From: Bacillus sp. FJAT-49711
GTDB taxonomy: Bacteria; Bacillota; Bacilli; Bacillales; Bacillaceae_C
Direction: 5' to 3'
Length of the DNA stretch: 64,000 bases
NCBI RefSeq assembly: GCF_018343715.1
Contig: NZ_JAGYPL010000003.1
Span: forward strand, 247,032-311,031
Part shown: positions 48,794 to 57,404 of the stretch, in pieces
Numbering within the stretch: position 1 is the first letter of the stretch
Layout of the letters: the number at the start of each line of letters is the position of its first letter
Program-made: the position numbers and the translations under genes
Notes under the pieces: generated by a model
The model's database searches: none
The model's input: the letters and a program-made list of their open reading frames with translations, nothing else
What the model was told of the DNA's origin: nothing

Positions 48794-50179
48794 TTAGTAC
48801 GGTTTCGGACTAAGAAGTGCCCTTGCTTTATTGATTGTCTCCATATACTCATTCTTTGGTATGGACTCAGCCACGATTCCAGCGCCGGCTTGCAAATAAG
48901 CATGTTGGTCTTTTATGACGAGGGAACGTATAGCAATCGCAAAGTCGACATCTCCGTTTGCGTTAACGTAGCCAATGGCTCCAGCGTAGACGCCACGCTT
49001 CACTTTTTCAAGATCATTAATGATTTGCATGGCGCGAGGTTTTGGAGCGCCAGACACCGTTCCGGCAGGAAGAGATGAAATGAGTGCATCGATACCTGTT
49101 TTTCCTTCTGAAAGCGTCCCTTCCAACTCGGACACGATATGCATGACATGACGATATCGTTCAATTTTCATATATTGTTTAATGTTTATCGTATCATCTA
49201 AACATATATCCTTTAAATCCTCGCAGCTTAAATCTACGAGCATGCGATGTTCGGATAATTCTTTTTCATCTGCTAATAGTTCTGCTTCCAACGCAAGATC
49301 TTCTGTTTGGGTTTCTCCGCGCCTTCTAGTCCCAGCAATCGGGTTTGTTGAGACTATTTGCCCGCTCGTTTTTATGAAACTTTCGGGGGATGCACCTAAT
49401 ACGACGTATTCATCAAAATCAACGTAAAACATATATGGAGATGGATTGGAATTTCTTAAGACGCGGTAAAAATGAAATGGATCCGCGCCAACCTTTCCAA
49501 TCATTCTTTGTGATAAGACGACTTGTTCGATTTCACCTTGCTTAATATAATTTTGGGCTATTTCTACCTTACGGATGAATTCCTCCTTTTCTATTTGAGG
49601 AACGAACTCAATTTTACAATCTGTCAACGATTCATCCTGTTCTTTCCGAGCTATTTGCGCTTCCAATTCATTAATGCGCTTTTCCAAGTCTTCTTCTGTT
49701 CGCTCTCCCCTTAAATCGATGGCGAGCACATAGATGGATTGGGCTAAATGGTCATATACAATTGCATCTTCGTATACCATAAAATGAATGTCCGGCATAT
49801 TGATTTCATCTTCTAATTGTTCACCAATATGAACATACTGACGAATTGCATCATAGCCAACATACCCAACAGCACCACCATAAAAAGGAAACGGGAGATT
49901 TAAATCCAATTTCGGAAGTGCTGCCTGAATGATTTCAAGCGGCAAGCCTGTTTCTTCCTTTACCCCTTCTGGAGAAAAAACCGATGCTTTATTATTATCC
50001 CCGATGATCTCCATAACAGGGTTCACACCAATAAATGAATAGCGTCCTTGTTCATTATGCTTTAGCGAACTTTCCAGCAAAAACTTTTTCTTTCCCTCAA
50101 GCCTCAAGAAAATGTTAATCGGAGTAAGTACATCCCCATTCAATTTTCTCATTTTAAAATTTACTTCTTTCGTTTGCAT
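48794..50179 (-). CDS. trpE: Anthranilate synthase component I
   Basis: 461 residues of the chorismate-binding family: LLESSLKHNEQGRYSFIGV at the N-terminus (Trp feedback region), VLGASPESFIK, PIAGTRRRGET, and SLPAGTVSGAPKPRAM. PabB is a close relative, but two Trp-specifier T-boxes upstream decide for TrpE. AAGGAAGGGG precedes the ATG. No trpG or other trp genes are adjacent, so it stands alone, unlike the usual trp operon. The GTRRRG variant (usually GTRPRG) is worth noting. Confidence 0.92.
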   Translation of the reverse strand: MQTKEVNFKMRKLNGDVLTPINIFLRLEGKKKFLLESSLKHNEQGRYSFIGVNPVMEIIGDNNKASVFSPEGVKEETGLPLEIIQAALPKLDLNLPFPFYGGAVGYVGYDAIRQYVHIGEQLEDEINMPDIHFMVYEDAIVYDHLAQSIYVLAIDLRGERTEEDLEKRINELEAQIARKEQDESLTDCKIEFVPQIEKEEFIRKVEIAQNYIKQGEIEQVVLSQRMIGKVGADPFHFYRVLRNSNPSPYMFYVDFDEYVVLGASPESFIKTSGQIVSTNPIAGTRRRGETQTEDLALEAELLADEKELSEHRMLVDLSCEDLKDICLDDTINIKQYMKIERYRHVMHIVSELEGTLSEGKTGIDALISSLPAGTVSGAPKPRAMQIINDLEKVKRGVYAGAIGYVNANGDVDFAIAIRSLVIKDQHAYLQAGAGIVAESIPKNEYMETINKARALLSPKPY

Positions 50180-50212
50180 CCTCTTTTCCCCTTCCTTATT
50201 TTCGAAATATTA

Positions 50213-50546
50213 GAAAAGCGCAAGCGCCTTGCTCATCGACGTACAGGCCCACAGGATGTGGGTCCGTCGACGTCGCCACAGGACGTGGCGGCTTTTAGTC
50301 GACGTTCCTTATTTGTCCTTCGACTGAGATAAAGGAAACACGGCGAGGTTGGAAAAGCGGAAGGCGCCCGATCAGCCCCGACAAGCAAATGTTCTGAGGC
50401 GAAAAAGTCTGCACTTTGACTTTATTGCCTCAGGTTATTTGACCTCGAGGGGCTGGCGCCTGCAGCTAGACAGAACGAGCCGATGTTGACTTATCGTAGG
50501 GAGGAGGACAAGAAGTTTGCTAGTCGATAGGCGTTGGAGCTGGACA
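50213..50546 (+). repeat. Dispersed MITE-like repeat, copy C, interrupted by a second repeat
   Basis: The element begins AAAAGCGCAAGCGCC and ends at GGAGCTGGAC. It has the same blocks as copies A and B (CATCGACGTAC, GACTGAGATAAAGGAAACAC, GATGTTGACTTATCGTAGGG, GTCGATAGGCG). About 70 extra bases near the start hold two small hairpins (CCCACAGGATGTGGG, GCCACAGGACGTGGC), and a foreign 125-bp element is inserted at 50349. The copy lies inside the trpE leader, between the second T-box terminator and the trpE start. Confidence 0.88.
50349..50473. repeat. Second repeat element nested in copy C
   Basis: Relative to copy A the sequence GCGAGG-AACGAG is split here by 125 bases running from TTGGAAAAGCGG to GCTAGACAG. 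The insert folds on itself: GGCGCC pairs with GGCGCC, AGCCCC with GGGGCT and CTGAGGC with GCCTCAG. This marks it as a mobile or formerly mobile hairpin element. Confidence 0.8.
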
Positions 50547-50820
50547 AAAAAAGCCCCCAGACAAACACAAATTAGTGTTCATCTGAGGGCGATATAACCG
50601 CGGTGCCACCTCGTATTGGAGATTCTTTTTCATAATCCCCATCTCTTTCAGGCACAGGATTACTTCCGATGCCCTATCCATGTAACGGCGGAAAACCGGA
50701 TTTCCCTACTTAATTTCAAGAAATCACTCTCAAGTCCATTCCGTATAAGCTTACGTACCGGATTCACACCAACACCGGCTCTCTGTAACGAATCACTTAC
50801 ACATACTACTCTTGATCAAC
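50546..50820 (-). ncRNA. T-box leader 2 of trpE (proximal), Trp specifier
   Basis: The T-box core AGGTGGCACCGCGG is at 50598-50611 (reverse strand). The terminator GCCCTCAGA/TCTGGGGGC with seven T is at 50546-50590. Stem I has AGAGAGCCGGTG, and the specifier context GGAA-TGG-AC puts UGG at 50736-50738. Uncharged tRNA-Trp would favour readthrough into trpE. Confidence 0.95.
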
Positions 50821-50846
50821 GCTTTAAATTTTATTTAATTGAACGC

Positions 50847-51105
50847 AAAAAGGTCCCTCATCCAAAGGACGAAGGACCGTGGTGCCACCTTTATTCAGCC
50901 AAAATCAGCTCTCTTCCGCACAATGTCCAAATACATTATGCGTGCTCCCTTGTATCGACGGGATTTTCGCCAAAGCCTACACCAAATTATTATCCGGTTC
51001 GGTTTGGAAGCTCAGAAGCCCATTCACCTGCATAAATCACACCGATTCGCACCAACCACCGGCTCTCTTAAGTGTCACACAAGTTACTATTCTTCCTCAT
51101 TGCCT
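50847..51105 (-). ncRNA. T-box leader 1 of trpE (distal), Trp specifier
   Basis: The T-box core AAGGTGGCACCACGG is at 50877-50891 (reverse strand). The terminator GGTCCTTCGTCC/GGATGAGGGACC with five T is at 50847-50878. Stem I has AGAGAGCCGGTGGTTGGTG and the specifier UGG at 51020-51022 in GTGAA-TGG-GC. It acts in series with leader 2, so trpE needs two readthrough events. Confidence 0.95.
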
Positions 51106-51228
51106 AAAATAGGATGTTCAAAATCCCGGTAAAAATGACACTTTGAATTTCTTCGTTGGCTTATTTCTCCGCGGCTCATGTATCTAAAAGCATACATTCC
51201 GCTGCTCGAAAACGCGCAGCCTCGAACT

Positions 51229-51300
51229 TCCGACGCACAGGATGTGCTAGTGTCGGCGTTGCTGACAGGACGTTAGCGCTTTTAGCCGACTTGGTCCTTT
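51229..51300 (+). repeat. Partial dispersed repeat, copy D
   Basis: CGCACAGGATGTGC, GTCGGCGTTG, GACAGGACGTTA and GCGCTTTTAGCCGAC match the hairpin-bearing extra block of copy C (CACAGGATGTG, CACAGGACGTG, GGCTTTTAGTCGAC). It lies between the trpE promoter and the first T-box, so it is transcribed in the leader. Confidence 0.65.
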
Positions 51301-51349
51301 TTATCCTCAATTTTGAACTCGCAATAAAATTGTTAATTGATTGATTATG

Positions 51350-51378
51350 ATCATATTAAAAATTTTCTGTCATGTCAA
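51350..51378 (-). promoter_or_regulatory. Promoter of the trpE T-box leader
   Basis: On the reverse strand a perfect TTGACA and TATGAT are spaced 17 bases apart, starting just after the natB stop. Transcription would begin near 51343, about 1.16 kb before trpE. Confidence 0.85.
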
Positions 51379-51381
51379 TCA

Positions 51382-52545
51382 TTATTTTCCTAACATTAAG
51401 CGATGGTTGCCAAAAAGTTTCGCCGTGATAGGGAATAAAATAATGATTAATAAGGCATAGCTTCCTACTGCAATTCCAAATGCTTCCGCAGTCAACTGCC
51501 CACTGAAAGCATCGCGGACGAATAAAAATAAGTTCATGAATGGGACTGCATACAATGGGAGGCTTAAAGCTTCACTTGCAAAAAACATAAACAACATTGG
51601 AAGAGTAATCATCCCTATTACGGGTGTCATATAATAACCCGCTTCTTTTACCGAGTTTGCCATCATGCTTAAAGTCATTTCAACTTGAGAAAAGAAAATG
51701 GCAAACAATACGATTATAACAATACTCATAAGAACAAATGGAACTGGGTTCTCAATGGCTGCCATTCCTTTTTTAAGTTCCGTAGTAAAATTGACAAATA
51801 TACTTAGTAATGCGATACATAATACACCGGTGAATATTCCGAGTAAGGAAATTGTCATCCATTTCGCCAATAATATTTTGATCGGCTTAATGGGTGTAAT
51901 AAGTAATGCTTCAATGGTTTTCTTTTCTTTCTCACCTGCAAACAGCTCAGTTGCCGAAGGGTATGATCCATTTGCAATCGCCATTGGAATCAAAAGTGGA
52001 ATTAAAATGGCCAGCATAAAAGATGCCATGGCGTTTTCTTCATCTTTTGTCGTTTTTGTCTCAATTTGAAAGACCTCCAGAACACTGCTGTCAATATTTT
52101 CTCCAGCTAGGCGTACATTGACGGCATCTTGCTGCCATTGGTTAATTCCAGACATCACAATATTTGAGGCGTTGGAAGAGTCTTGACTGCCTGGATCAAA
52201 AATAATACTTACCGGTATTGCTTCCTGTTTTTCTAACTTTTGTTTCCAATTCTCATCAAACTTAATTCCAATCTGAACCTTTTTTTCTTCAACTGCTATT
52301 TGTACATCTTGAAGTTTTTCTATTGTCAAAGTAGGCATATATTTCTCTAACTGTGTTACAAGTTCAGAATCTACCCCTTCTTCCACAGCCACGCTAAATT
52401 CCTCTTCATCACTCGTTGTTAGAATTTTATCATAAAAAAATGTCAATCCTGCCATCATCAATAACGGAAAAATAATGAGCAAGGTAATACTGCGCTTATC
52501 TCGTAAAACATCTTTCATTTCTTTTAGAAAAATTGTTTTAAACAT
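51382..52545 (-). CDS. natB: NatB-type ABC permease (sodium efflux)
   Basis: About 387 residues. An N-terminal helix (SITLLIIFPLLMMAGL), a large extracytoplasmic domain and five or six C-terminal helices are characteristic of NatB-type permeases. The start at 52545 ([12 protein letters not shown]) follows GAGGTGAT; a GTG at 52554 is less likely. It overlaps natA by 8 bases. With NatA it is expected to export sodium or respond to uncouplers. Confidence 0.88.
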   Translation of the reverse strand: MFKTIFLKEMKDVLRDKRSITLLIIFPLLMMAGLTFFYDKILTTSDEEEFSVAVEEGVDSELVTQLEKYMPTLTIEKLQDVQIAVEEKKVQIGIKFDENWKQKLEKQEAIPVSIIFDPGSQDSSNASNIVMSGINQWQQDAVNVRLAGENIDSSVLEVFQIETKTTKDEENAMASFMLAILIPLLIPMAIANGSYPSATELFAGEKEKKTIEALLITPIKPIKILLAKWMTISLLGIFTGVLCIALLSIFVNFTTELKKGMAAIENPVPFVLMSIVIIVLFAIFFSQVEMTLSMMANSVKEAGYYMTPVIGMITLPMLFMFFASEALSLPLYAVPFMNLFLFVRDAFSGQLTAEAFGIAVGSYALLIIILFPITAKLFGNHRLMLGK

Positions 52546-53284
52546 ATAAATCACCTCTTACTACTTTGGAAGTAAATAAATAATTGAGATCCCTGCTGTT
52601 TTCCTGAGCATAAAGATCTTCCAGACTCCCCTCATATACCATCTGTCCTTTATGCATCATAATCACGTCCTCACATAGTTGGGCAATTTCGTCCATAATA
52701 TGAGTCGAAAATACGATTGTTTTCCCTTCATTTTTATATTGAAAAATAAATTCACGAAAAATATTTGATGATGTAATATCGAGTCCAGTTGTCGGTTCAT
52801 CGAAAAGAACAATATCTGGATCATGGATAAGTGTACGGGCAATCGCGACCTTCTGCTTCATTCCTTTCGAAAATCCTTCTACTTTTCGGTCCAAATATTT
52901 ACGCATGCCAAATCTTTTTGCGAGCATTTCAATTTGGTTTTTAATATCATGAGGAGACATGCCATACAGACTACCGAAGTACTCTAGATTTTCTCGGGCC
53001 GTTAATCGATTATAAAGACCCGTTTCGGAACCGAACAATACCCCTAGTCGAGATCTCACCTTCTCTTTATTTTCATATATATTTTCTCCATCCAAAGTGA
53101 TGGTTCCTTCGTCAGGCTCAATTAGCGTACAAAGCATTCGAAGCAGCGTCGTTTTCCCCGCACCATTTTCTCCAATAAGTCCAACAACGTGGCCTTCTTT
53201 AATATTCAGCGATAAGTAATCAATGGCTTTTACTATTTGTTTTTTATCTTTAAATTGTTTTGATACTTGATTGACGACGATCAT
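52538..53284 (-). CDS. natA: NatA-type ABC ATPase
   Basis: 248 residues: Walker [15 protein letters not shown], signature [15 protein letters not shown], Walker [14 protein letters not shown] and the switch His in FSTHIMDE. Length and order with natB match B. subtilis natAB. It is divergent from a LytTR regulator and kinase, again as with natAB and natKR. Confidence 0.9.
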   Translation of the reverse strand: MIVVNQVSKQFKDKKQIVKAIDYLSLNIKEGHVVGLIGENGAGKTTLLRMLCTLIEPDEGTITLDGENIYENKEKVRSRLGVLFGSETGLYNRLTARENLEYFGSLYGMSPHDIKNQIEMLAKRFGMRKYLDRKVEGFSKGMKQKVAIARTLIHDPDIVLFDEPTTGLDITSSNIFREFIFQYKNEGKTIVFSTHIMDEIAQLCEDVIMMHKGQMVYEGSLEDLYAQENSRDLNYLFTSKVVRGDLYV

Positions 53285-53352
53285 GCCGTTCCTCTCCTTC
53301 GCTTCAAGTTCTAACTGTATTGTAAAGCTAAAAGTATTTTTGGTCTGCCGTT

Positions 53353-53380
53353 ATGTCGCAAAGAGGAACTTACATGTCGC
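53353..53380. promoter_or_regulatory. Candidate NatR (LytTR) direct-repeat operator
   Basis: ATGTCGC is repeated at 53353-53359 and 53374-53380, a period of 21 bases. The flanks are also alike (AAAGAGG and GAAAGGGG after each copy). LytTR regulators bind such two-turn direct repeats. The site lies between natA and natR starts. Confidence 0.6.
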
Positions 53381-53462
53381 GAAAGGGGTTAAAATCTTTC
53401 TGAACAGGAATTAGAAAAATGATTTATAATGATGGTTAGTACGTTTCAAAGGGGTAATTGCC

Positions 53463-54161
53463 ATGAAAGTGGGCATTGTGGATGATAGAACAATAGACTT
53501 GGATAAATTGAAATATATTTTACAAGAAGAAGAGGATGTCGAACTTATTTTTGCAACGACAAATCCTGAGGAAGCTTATACTGAAATTCAAAAAAACAAG
53601 ATTGATTTATTAATAGCAGATATTGAAATGCCGGGAATATCAGGGTATGAATTAGCTGATTTTATTCAAACGCATGGCCTATTAATATCGGTCATCTTTG
53701 TTACGGCTAAAAGCGGTTATGCCGTGCATGCGTTTGAATTAAATGTTCACGATTATATATTAAAGCCTTATAAAAAAGAAAGACTTTTACAAGCTTTAGC
53801 AAAATATCGCGATAAGCAGCATGCAGGCAATTTGACTGGACGATTAATTCTTAAACAAAAAGGCCATATCGAAATGATACCAAAAAAAGACATTATTTTT
53901 GCAGAACGAACCGGCCGATCCACAACTATTTACACGATAAATTCATCATATGAAACGTATATGACGATGAATGAACTGGAAGGAAGTCTTCGTGAGAATA
54001 ACTTTATTCGTTCGCACCGCTCCTTTATTATTAATCTGCATTTTGTAAAAAGCTTTTCTATTTATACAAAAAAATCATATAGCGTCACATTCGATGGTAC
54101 AAAACAAATCGCGATGCTGACAAAAGAAAAAATGGATTACTTGCAAAAGTATTATTTTTGA
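53463..54161 (+). CDS. natR: LytTR-family response regulator (NatR-like)
   Basis: 232 residues: a receiver (VDDR, phospho-acceptor Asp in LLIADIEMPGISG, Lys in ILKPYKKE) and a C-terminal LytTR DNA-binding domain (IIFAERTGRSTTIYT, FIRSHRSFIINL). It precedes its kinase by 9 bases. It is inferred to activate natAB. Confidence 0.87.
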   Translation: MKVGIVDDRTIDLDKLKYILQEEEDVELIFATTNPEEAYTEIQKNKIDLLIADIEMPGISGYELADFIQTHGLLISVIFVTAKSGYAVHAFELNVHDYILKPYKKERLLQALAKYRDKQHAGNLTGRLILKQKGHIEMIPKKDIIFAERTGRSTTIYTINSSYETYMTMNELEGSLRENNFIRSHRSFIINLHFVKSFSIYTKKSYSVTFDGTKQIAMLTKEKMDYLQKYYF

Positions 54162-54170
54162 GGTGAAAAA

Positions 54171-55052
54171 ATGCCGTTGTTTCTTAATATATCGACAACT
54201 TTGATAGCCACTGTGTTGACGGCTGCTTTGTTCGTTCAATTATTTTTATATAAAAAAGAGCCATTTCCTAGTCTTTGGGTGATTGTGACCTCAATGATGC
54301 AGCTATGTTGGTTAGCAGCAGCCTTTTTGGCTAAAATACCATATATCGCTCTCGGTTCCATCTTTCCCTTCGCTGCTCTTTTTTTTATGCGAACAGCTTT
54401 AAAAGAAGAAAAAGAAAAAAATAGACTGCTGTCCGAAAACTATGAACAACAAATGGAATTATTATATGAACTGCGAAAGCAACGTCATGATCTACAAAAG
54501 CATACTTCTGCACTTTTACATACGAGTAATTCTTCCAAGGAATATCAATCCGAACTACATAAGCGTTATACACAAATTGATGGCATTTTGCGGAGTGAAT
54601 CGAACGTTGTGGCTGGGGCTCTTTATGCATACAATGAACAGGCGCGGGAAAGAGGAGTAAATTTGAAATATCATTTCCAACATGCGATTTCTGGTTTGCC
54701 ACTATCAGATTACGAGCTAATATCACTGATCGGAAATATTATGGAAAATAGCATTGACGCCGCTTATGATTTCAACATGTCAACCGGGCGGTTAGGGGCC
54801 ATTCACTTTTCTTGCCGCAAGCAAAGTGGGCTTTGGATTATTATGTGTAAAAATGATACATTGCCCCTTCGCAACGATATAATTGAACGAATTTTTACAA
54901 ATAGATCAATTTCAACAAAATTTGGGGAACATGAAGGTATCGGTACTCAACAAATTATGCGTATCGTAAAAGCTCATGAAGGGATGCTTGATTTTTCTGT
55001 AATTAAGAATACATTTACGTTGAAAATTAAAATTCCTGACGTACGAATTTGA
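54171..55052 (+). CDS. natK: GHKL-type sensor kinase (NatK-like)
   Basis: 293 residues: two or three N-terminal helices (within about 5-72), a coiled linker with the phospho-acceptor His in LRKQRHDLQKHTSALLH, and a C-terminal ATPase domain with the N box LIGNIMENSIDAAYDF and the G box HEGIGTQQI. It lacks a large sensing domain, so the membrane part itself probably senses the signal. Confidence 0.87.
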   Translation: MPLFLNISTTLIATVLTAALFVQLFLYKKEPFPSLWVIVTSMMQLCWLAAAFLAKIPYIALGSIFPFAALFFMRTALKEEKEKNRLLSENYEQQMELLYELRKQRHDLQKHTSALLHTSNSSKEYQSELHKRYTQIDGILRSESNVVAGALYAYNEQARERGVNLKYHFQHAISGLPLSDYELISLIGNIMENSIDAAYDFNMSTGRLGAIHFSCRKQSGLWIIMCKNDTLPLRNDIIERIFTNRSISTKFGEHEGIGTQQIMRIVKAHEGMLDFSVIKNTFTLKIKIPDVRI

Positions 55053-55062
55053 AGGTGATAAA

Positions 55063-55815
55063 TTGGAGCAGCTTAATGAACAAAAACTAATCGAGGCTTG
55101 TCTTTTAGCTGGGAAAATATTAATGAAAAGTGGGGCAGAAACGTATCGTGTTGAGGATACAATGATGAGAATGGCCGCTGCCTGCGGGTTTAATGAAAGC
55201 CAAAGCTTTGTTACGCCAACTGGAATTATTTTTTCATTGGAAGGTTCAGATCCATCACAATTTGTTCGAATTAGTGAGCGTGGAACCGATTTGGAAAGAA
55301 TTGCGAAAGTCAATCATATCTCAAGAGGCATGGCAGAGGGAAAATTGAATACAGATGAAGCTTACTTAGCCCTTAAGGAATTAGAAAATGCTAATCTTTC
55401 TTTTCCTATTTGGATGCAAATCGCAGCGGCGGCTATTGCGAGCGGAAGTTTTTTAATTATGTTTAAAGGAATTTGGGCGGACTATATTCCTGCCTTACTT
55501 GTTGGCGGAATAGGATTTTCAACCTTTTTAATCGTACACTTCCAAGCAAAAGTTAAATTTTTCGCTGAGTTTTCAGCTTCTTTTGTCATCGGATTATTAG
55601 GATTATTAGCTGTAAACTACGACTTAGGACAGCAGCTTGATTTGATTGTCATCGCATCCGTCATGCCTCTTGTACCTGGGTTACTCATTACAAATGCTAT
55701 CCGTGATTTAATGGCAGGCCATTTCGTGTCAGGATTATCAAAAGGGGCGGAAGCTTTTCTCACAGCTTTAGCAATTGGTGCGGGAGTTGCGGTTGTGTAC
55801 TCATTATGGATATAA
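55063..55815 (+). CDS. ThrE-type threonine/serine exporter, large part
   Basis: 250 residues: a soluble N-terminal part (LLAGKILMKSGAETYRVEDT, the ThrE signature) and five C-terminal helices with VMPLVPGLLITNAIRDLMAG. It starts with TTG after GAAGGTGAT. Split ThrE systems need the second half, encoded by the next gene. It exports threonine or serine, or related metabolites. Confidence 0.88.
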   Translation: MEQLNEQKLIEACLLAGKILMKSGAETYRVEDTMMRMAAACGFNESQSFVTPTGIIFSLEGSDPSQFVRISERGTDLERIAKVNHISRGMAEGKLNTDEAYLALKELENANLSFPIWMQIAAAAIASGSFLIMFKGIWADYIPALLVGGIGFSTFLIVHFQAKVKFFAEFSASFVIGLLGLLAVNYDLGQQLDLIVIASVMPLVPGLLITNAIRDLMAGHFVSGLSKGAEAFLTALAIGAGVAVVYSLWI

Positions 55816-55830
55816 AAAGGATGTAAAGAT

Positions 55831-56283
55831 ATGTATTATTTAACACATTTAATTTTAAGTATGATATCCGCCATCGGGTTCGGAATCATTTTTAATGCCC
55901 CGCGAAAGGCACTGTTTCATTGTGGAGTTGTAGGGATGGCAGGATGGTTTGTTTATATCATCATGATTGATTCGGGGATTGACGTTGTCCAAGCAGCATT
56001 TAGCGGTGCCTTTATAGTTGCAATCATTGGGCATATCATGGCAAAGCGATATAAAACGCCAATTATCGTTTTTATAGTAGCCGGAGTCATACCGCTTGTA
56101 CCCGGCGGAACCGCTTATGATGCAATGCGCCACGTAGTAAGTAATGATTATTCAAATGCTATTCCGCTTGCCATGAAAGCCTTCATCATCGCAAGCGCCA
56201 TAGCAATGGGGCTTGTTTTCGCAGAAGTTTTCGTACAGTTTGTAATGAAACTTACGAAAGGGATGAAAAAGAAAGGAATGTGA
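55831..56283 (+). CDS. ThrE-type exporter, small part (ThrE_2)
   Basis: 150 residues with about five helices, and GVIPLVPGGTAYDAMRHVVS near the C-terminus matches the PLVPG motif of the ThrE C-terminal half. It starts 15 bases after the first part. The two proteins together equal one full-length ThrE. Confidence 0.88.
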   Translation: MYYLTHLILSMISAIGFGIIFNAPRKALFHCGVVGMAGWFVYIIMIDSGIDVVQAAFSGAFIVAIIGHIMAKRYKTPIIVFIVAGVIPLVPGGTAYDAMRHVVSNDYSNAIPLAMKAFIIASAIAMGLVFAEVFVQFVMKLTKGMKKKGM

Positions 56284-56288
56284 CACTC

Positions 56289-56483
56289 TCATTTTTTTTC
56301 ATTCTTTTGATCAAATTTCCCCTTAAAATTTACACGATAATTAATATAGTTGATAATCATTCCAGCTAGTAAACCAATAATAATAACGATATAACCTAAA
56401 TCCGTACGCCTGCTTAGCCCATACCATAAAACAGCTATATATATGAATACTACAAGGATACGAATCACAAGATATTTTTTCAT
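56289..56483 (-). CDS. Small two-helix membrane protein
   Basis: 64 residues: two hydrophobic helices (about 5-24 and 29-49) and a basic tail. GAGAGGAAATTCTT precedes the ATG. No family is recognised. It converges with the ThrE genes, 5 bases apart. Confidence 0.6.
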   Translation of the reverse strand: MKKYLVIRILVVFIYIAVLWYGLSRRTDLGYIVIIIGLLAGMIINYINYRVNFKGKFDQKNEKK

Positions 56484-56515
56484 AAGAATTTCCTCTCAAT
56501 TTCATAGATAAAATC

Positions 56516-56544
56516 CGATCCCAAAAAGATCGGATTTTTTTATA
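56516..56544. terminator. Terminator-like hairpin
   Basis: AATCCGATC and GATCGGATT form a stem, followed by T-run on the plus strand and a weaker T-rich end on the reverse strand. It may end the DsbA-like transcript. Confidence 0.6.
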
Positions 56545-56662
56545 TAGGCTCTTTTCTAAGACAATGTTGCTAATGCCTATGAAGAATCGTTAAACTTTCA
56601 TATTAGGTGTAAAGGCCAGATTTTAGGCTTCACAAGAAGATCAAACTTTAAGAAAAAAGTCT

Positions 56663-57388
56663 TTATTTATCAGTTGGAATCACACAGTTGCCGTCCTCGC
56701 AGCTGGCTCCATCTTCATCGCCGGATAAATCCTGAAGGATGGGAGAACTATTTTCCTCCTGCCAAACCTTTTCAAGCGCACCTAAAAAAGTTTCTGGAGC
56801 CTGCGCACCAGAGATAGCATATTTTTGATTAATGACGAAAAATGGTACGCCGCGAACACCGATTTGCTGCGCTGTTCTTTCATCATCACGAACTTCATCA
56901 GCAAAAGCATTATCATCCCTTAACACAGATAGGGCCTTTTCACGATCAAGTCCTACTGCTTCAGCAAGGTCAGCCAAAGTGCTTTTATCACTAAGCTTCA
57001 TTGAATCTGTAAAATATGCTTTAAGCAACACCTCTGTTAATGAGGCATCCTTGCTTTCAGTTTTTGCATAATGGGCAAGTCGATGAGCATCGAATGTATT
57101 TGTCGGGACCATTTGCTCAAAATTAAAGGTAAGACCAACACTTCTAGCCTGCTCGCCTACTCCTTCATTCATTCTCTTAGCCTCTTCAACAGGCACCCCG
57201 TACTTCGCAGCAAGCACTTCATGAATGTTTTTATTTTGCTCTGTCGGAGAATTCGGATCTAGTTCGAAACTCCGAAACTCTAATTCCACTTTATTGCGAT
57301 GTGGAAACATCGATAATGCTTCCTCTAATCGGCGTTTACCAATAAAACAAAATGGGCACACAAAATCAGACCACACTTCAATTTTCAT
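56663..57388 (-). CDS. DsbA family oxidoreductase (FrnE-like)
   Basis: About 241 residues: a thioredoxin-type fold with CPFC in WSDFVCPFCFIGKRRLEEA at the N-terminus, a helical insert, and the cis-Pro loop GVRGVPFFVINQKYAISGAQ. It lacks a signal peptide, so it acts in the cytoplasm on thiols. A C-terminal tail has an extra Cys pair (ASCEDGNCVI). The start at 57388 follows GAGGG by 8 bases; GTG 57397 is less likely. Confidence 0.9.
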   Translation of the reverse strand: MKIEVWSDFVCPFCFIGKRRLEEALSMFPHRNKVELEFRSFELDPNSPTEQNKNIHEVLAAKYGVPVEEAKRMNEGVGEQARSVGLTFNFEQMVPTNTFDAHRLAHYAKTESKDASLTEVLLKAYFTDSMKLSDKSTLADLAEAVGLDREKALSVLRDDNAFADEVRDDERTAQQIGVRGVPFFVINQKYAISGAQAPETFLGALEKVWQEENSSPILQDLSGDEDGASCEDGNCVIPTDK

Positions 57389-57404
57389 AACTTGCACCCT
57401 CTTT

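Noticed and set aside
48794-50179. PabB (aminodeoxychorismate synthase) instead of TrpE
   Set aside because: Both Trp-specifier T-boxes upstream and the N-terminal feedback motif favour TrpE.
50616-51132. Plus-strand open frames of up to 139 codons upstream of trpE
   Set aside because: They lie on the antisense strand of the two T-box leaders, whose conserved RNA elements fully explain the sequence.
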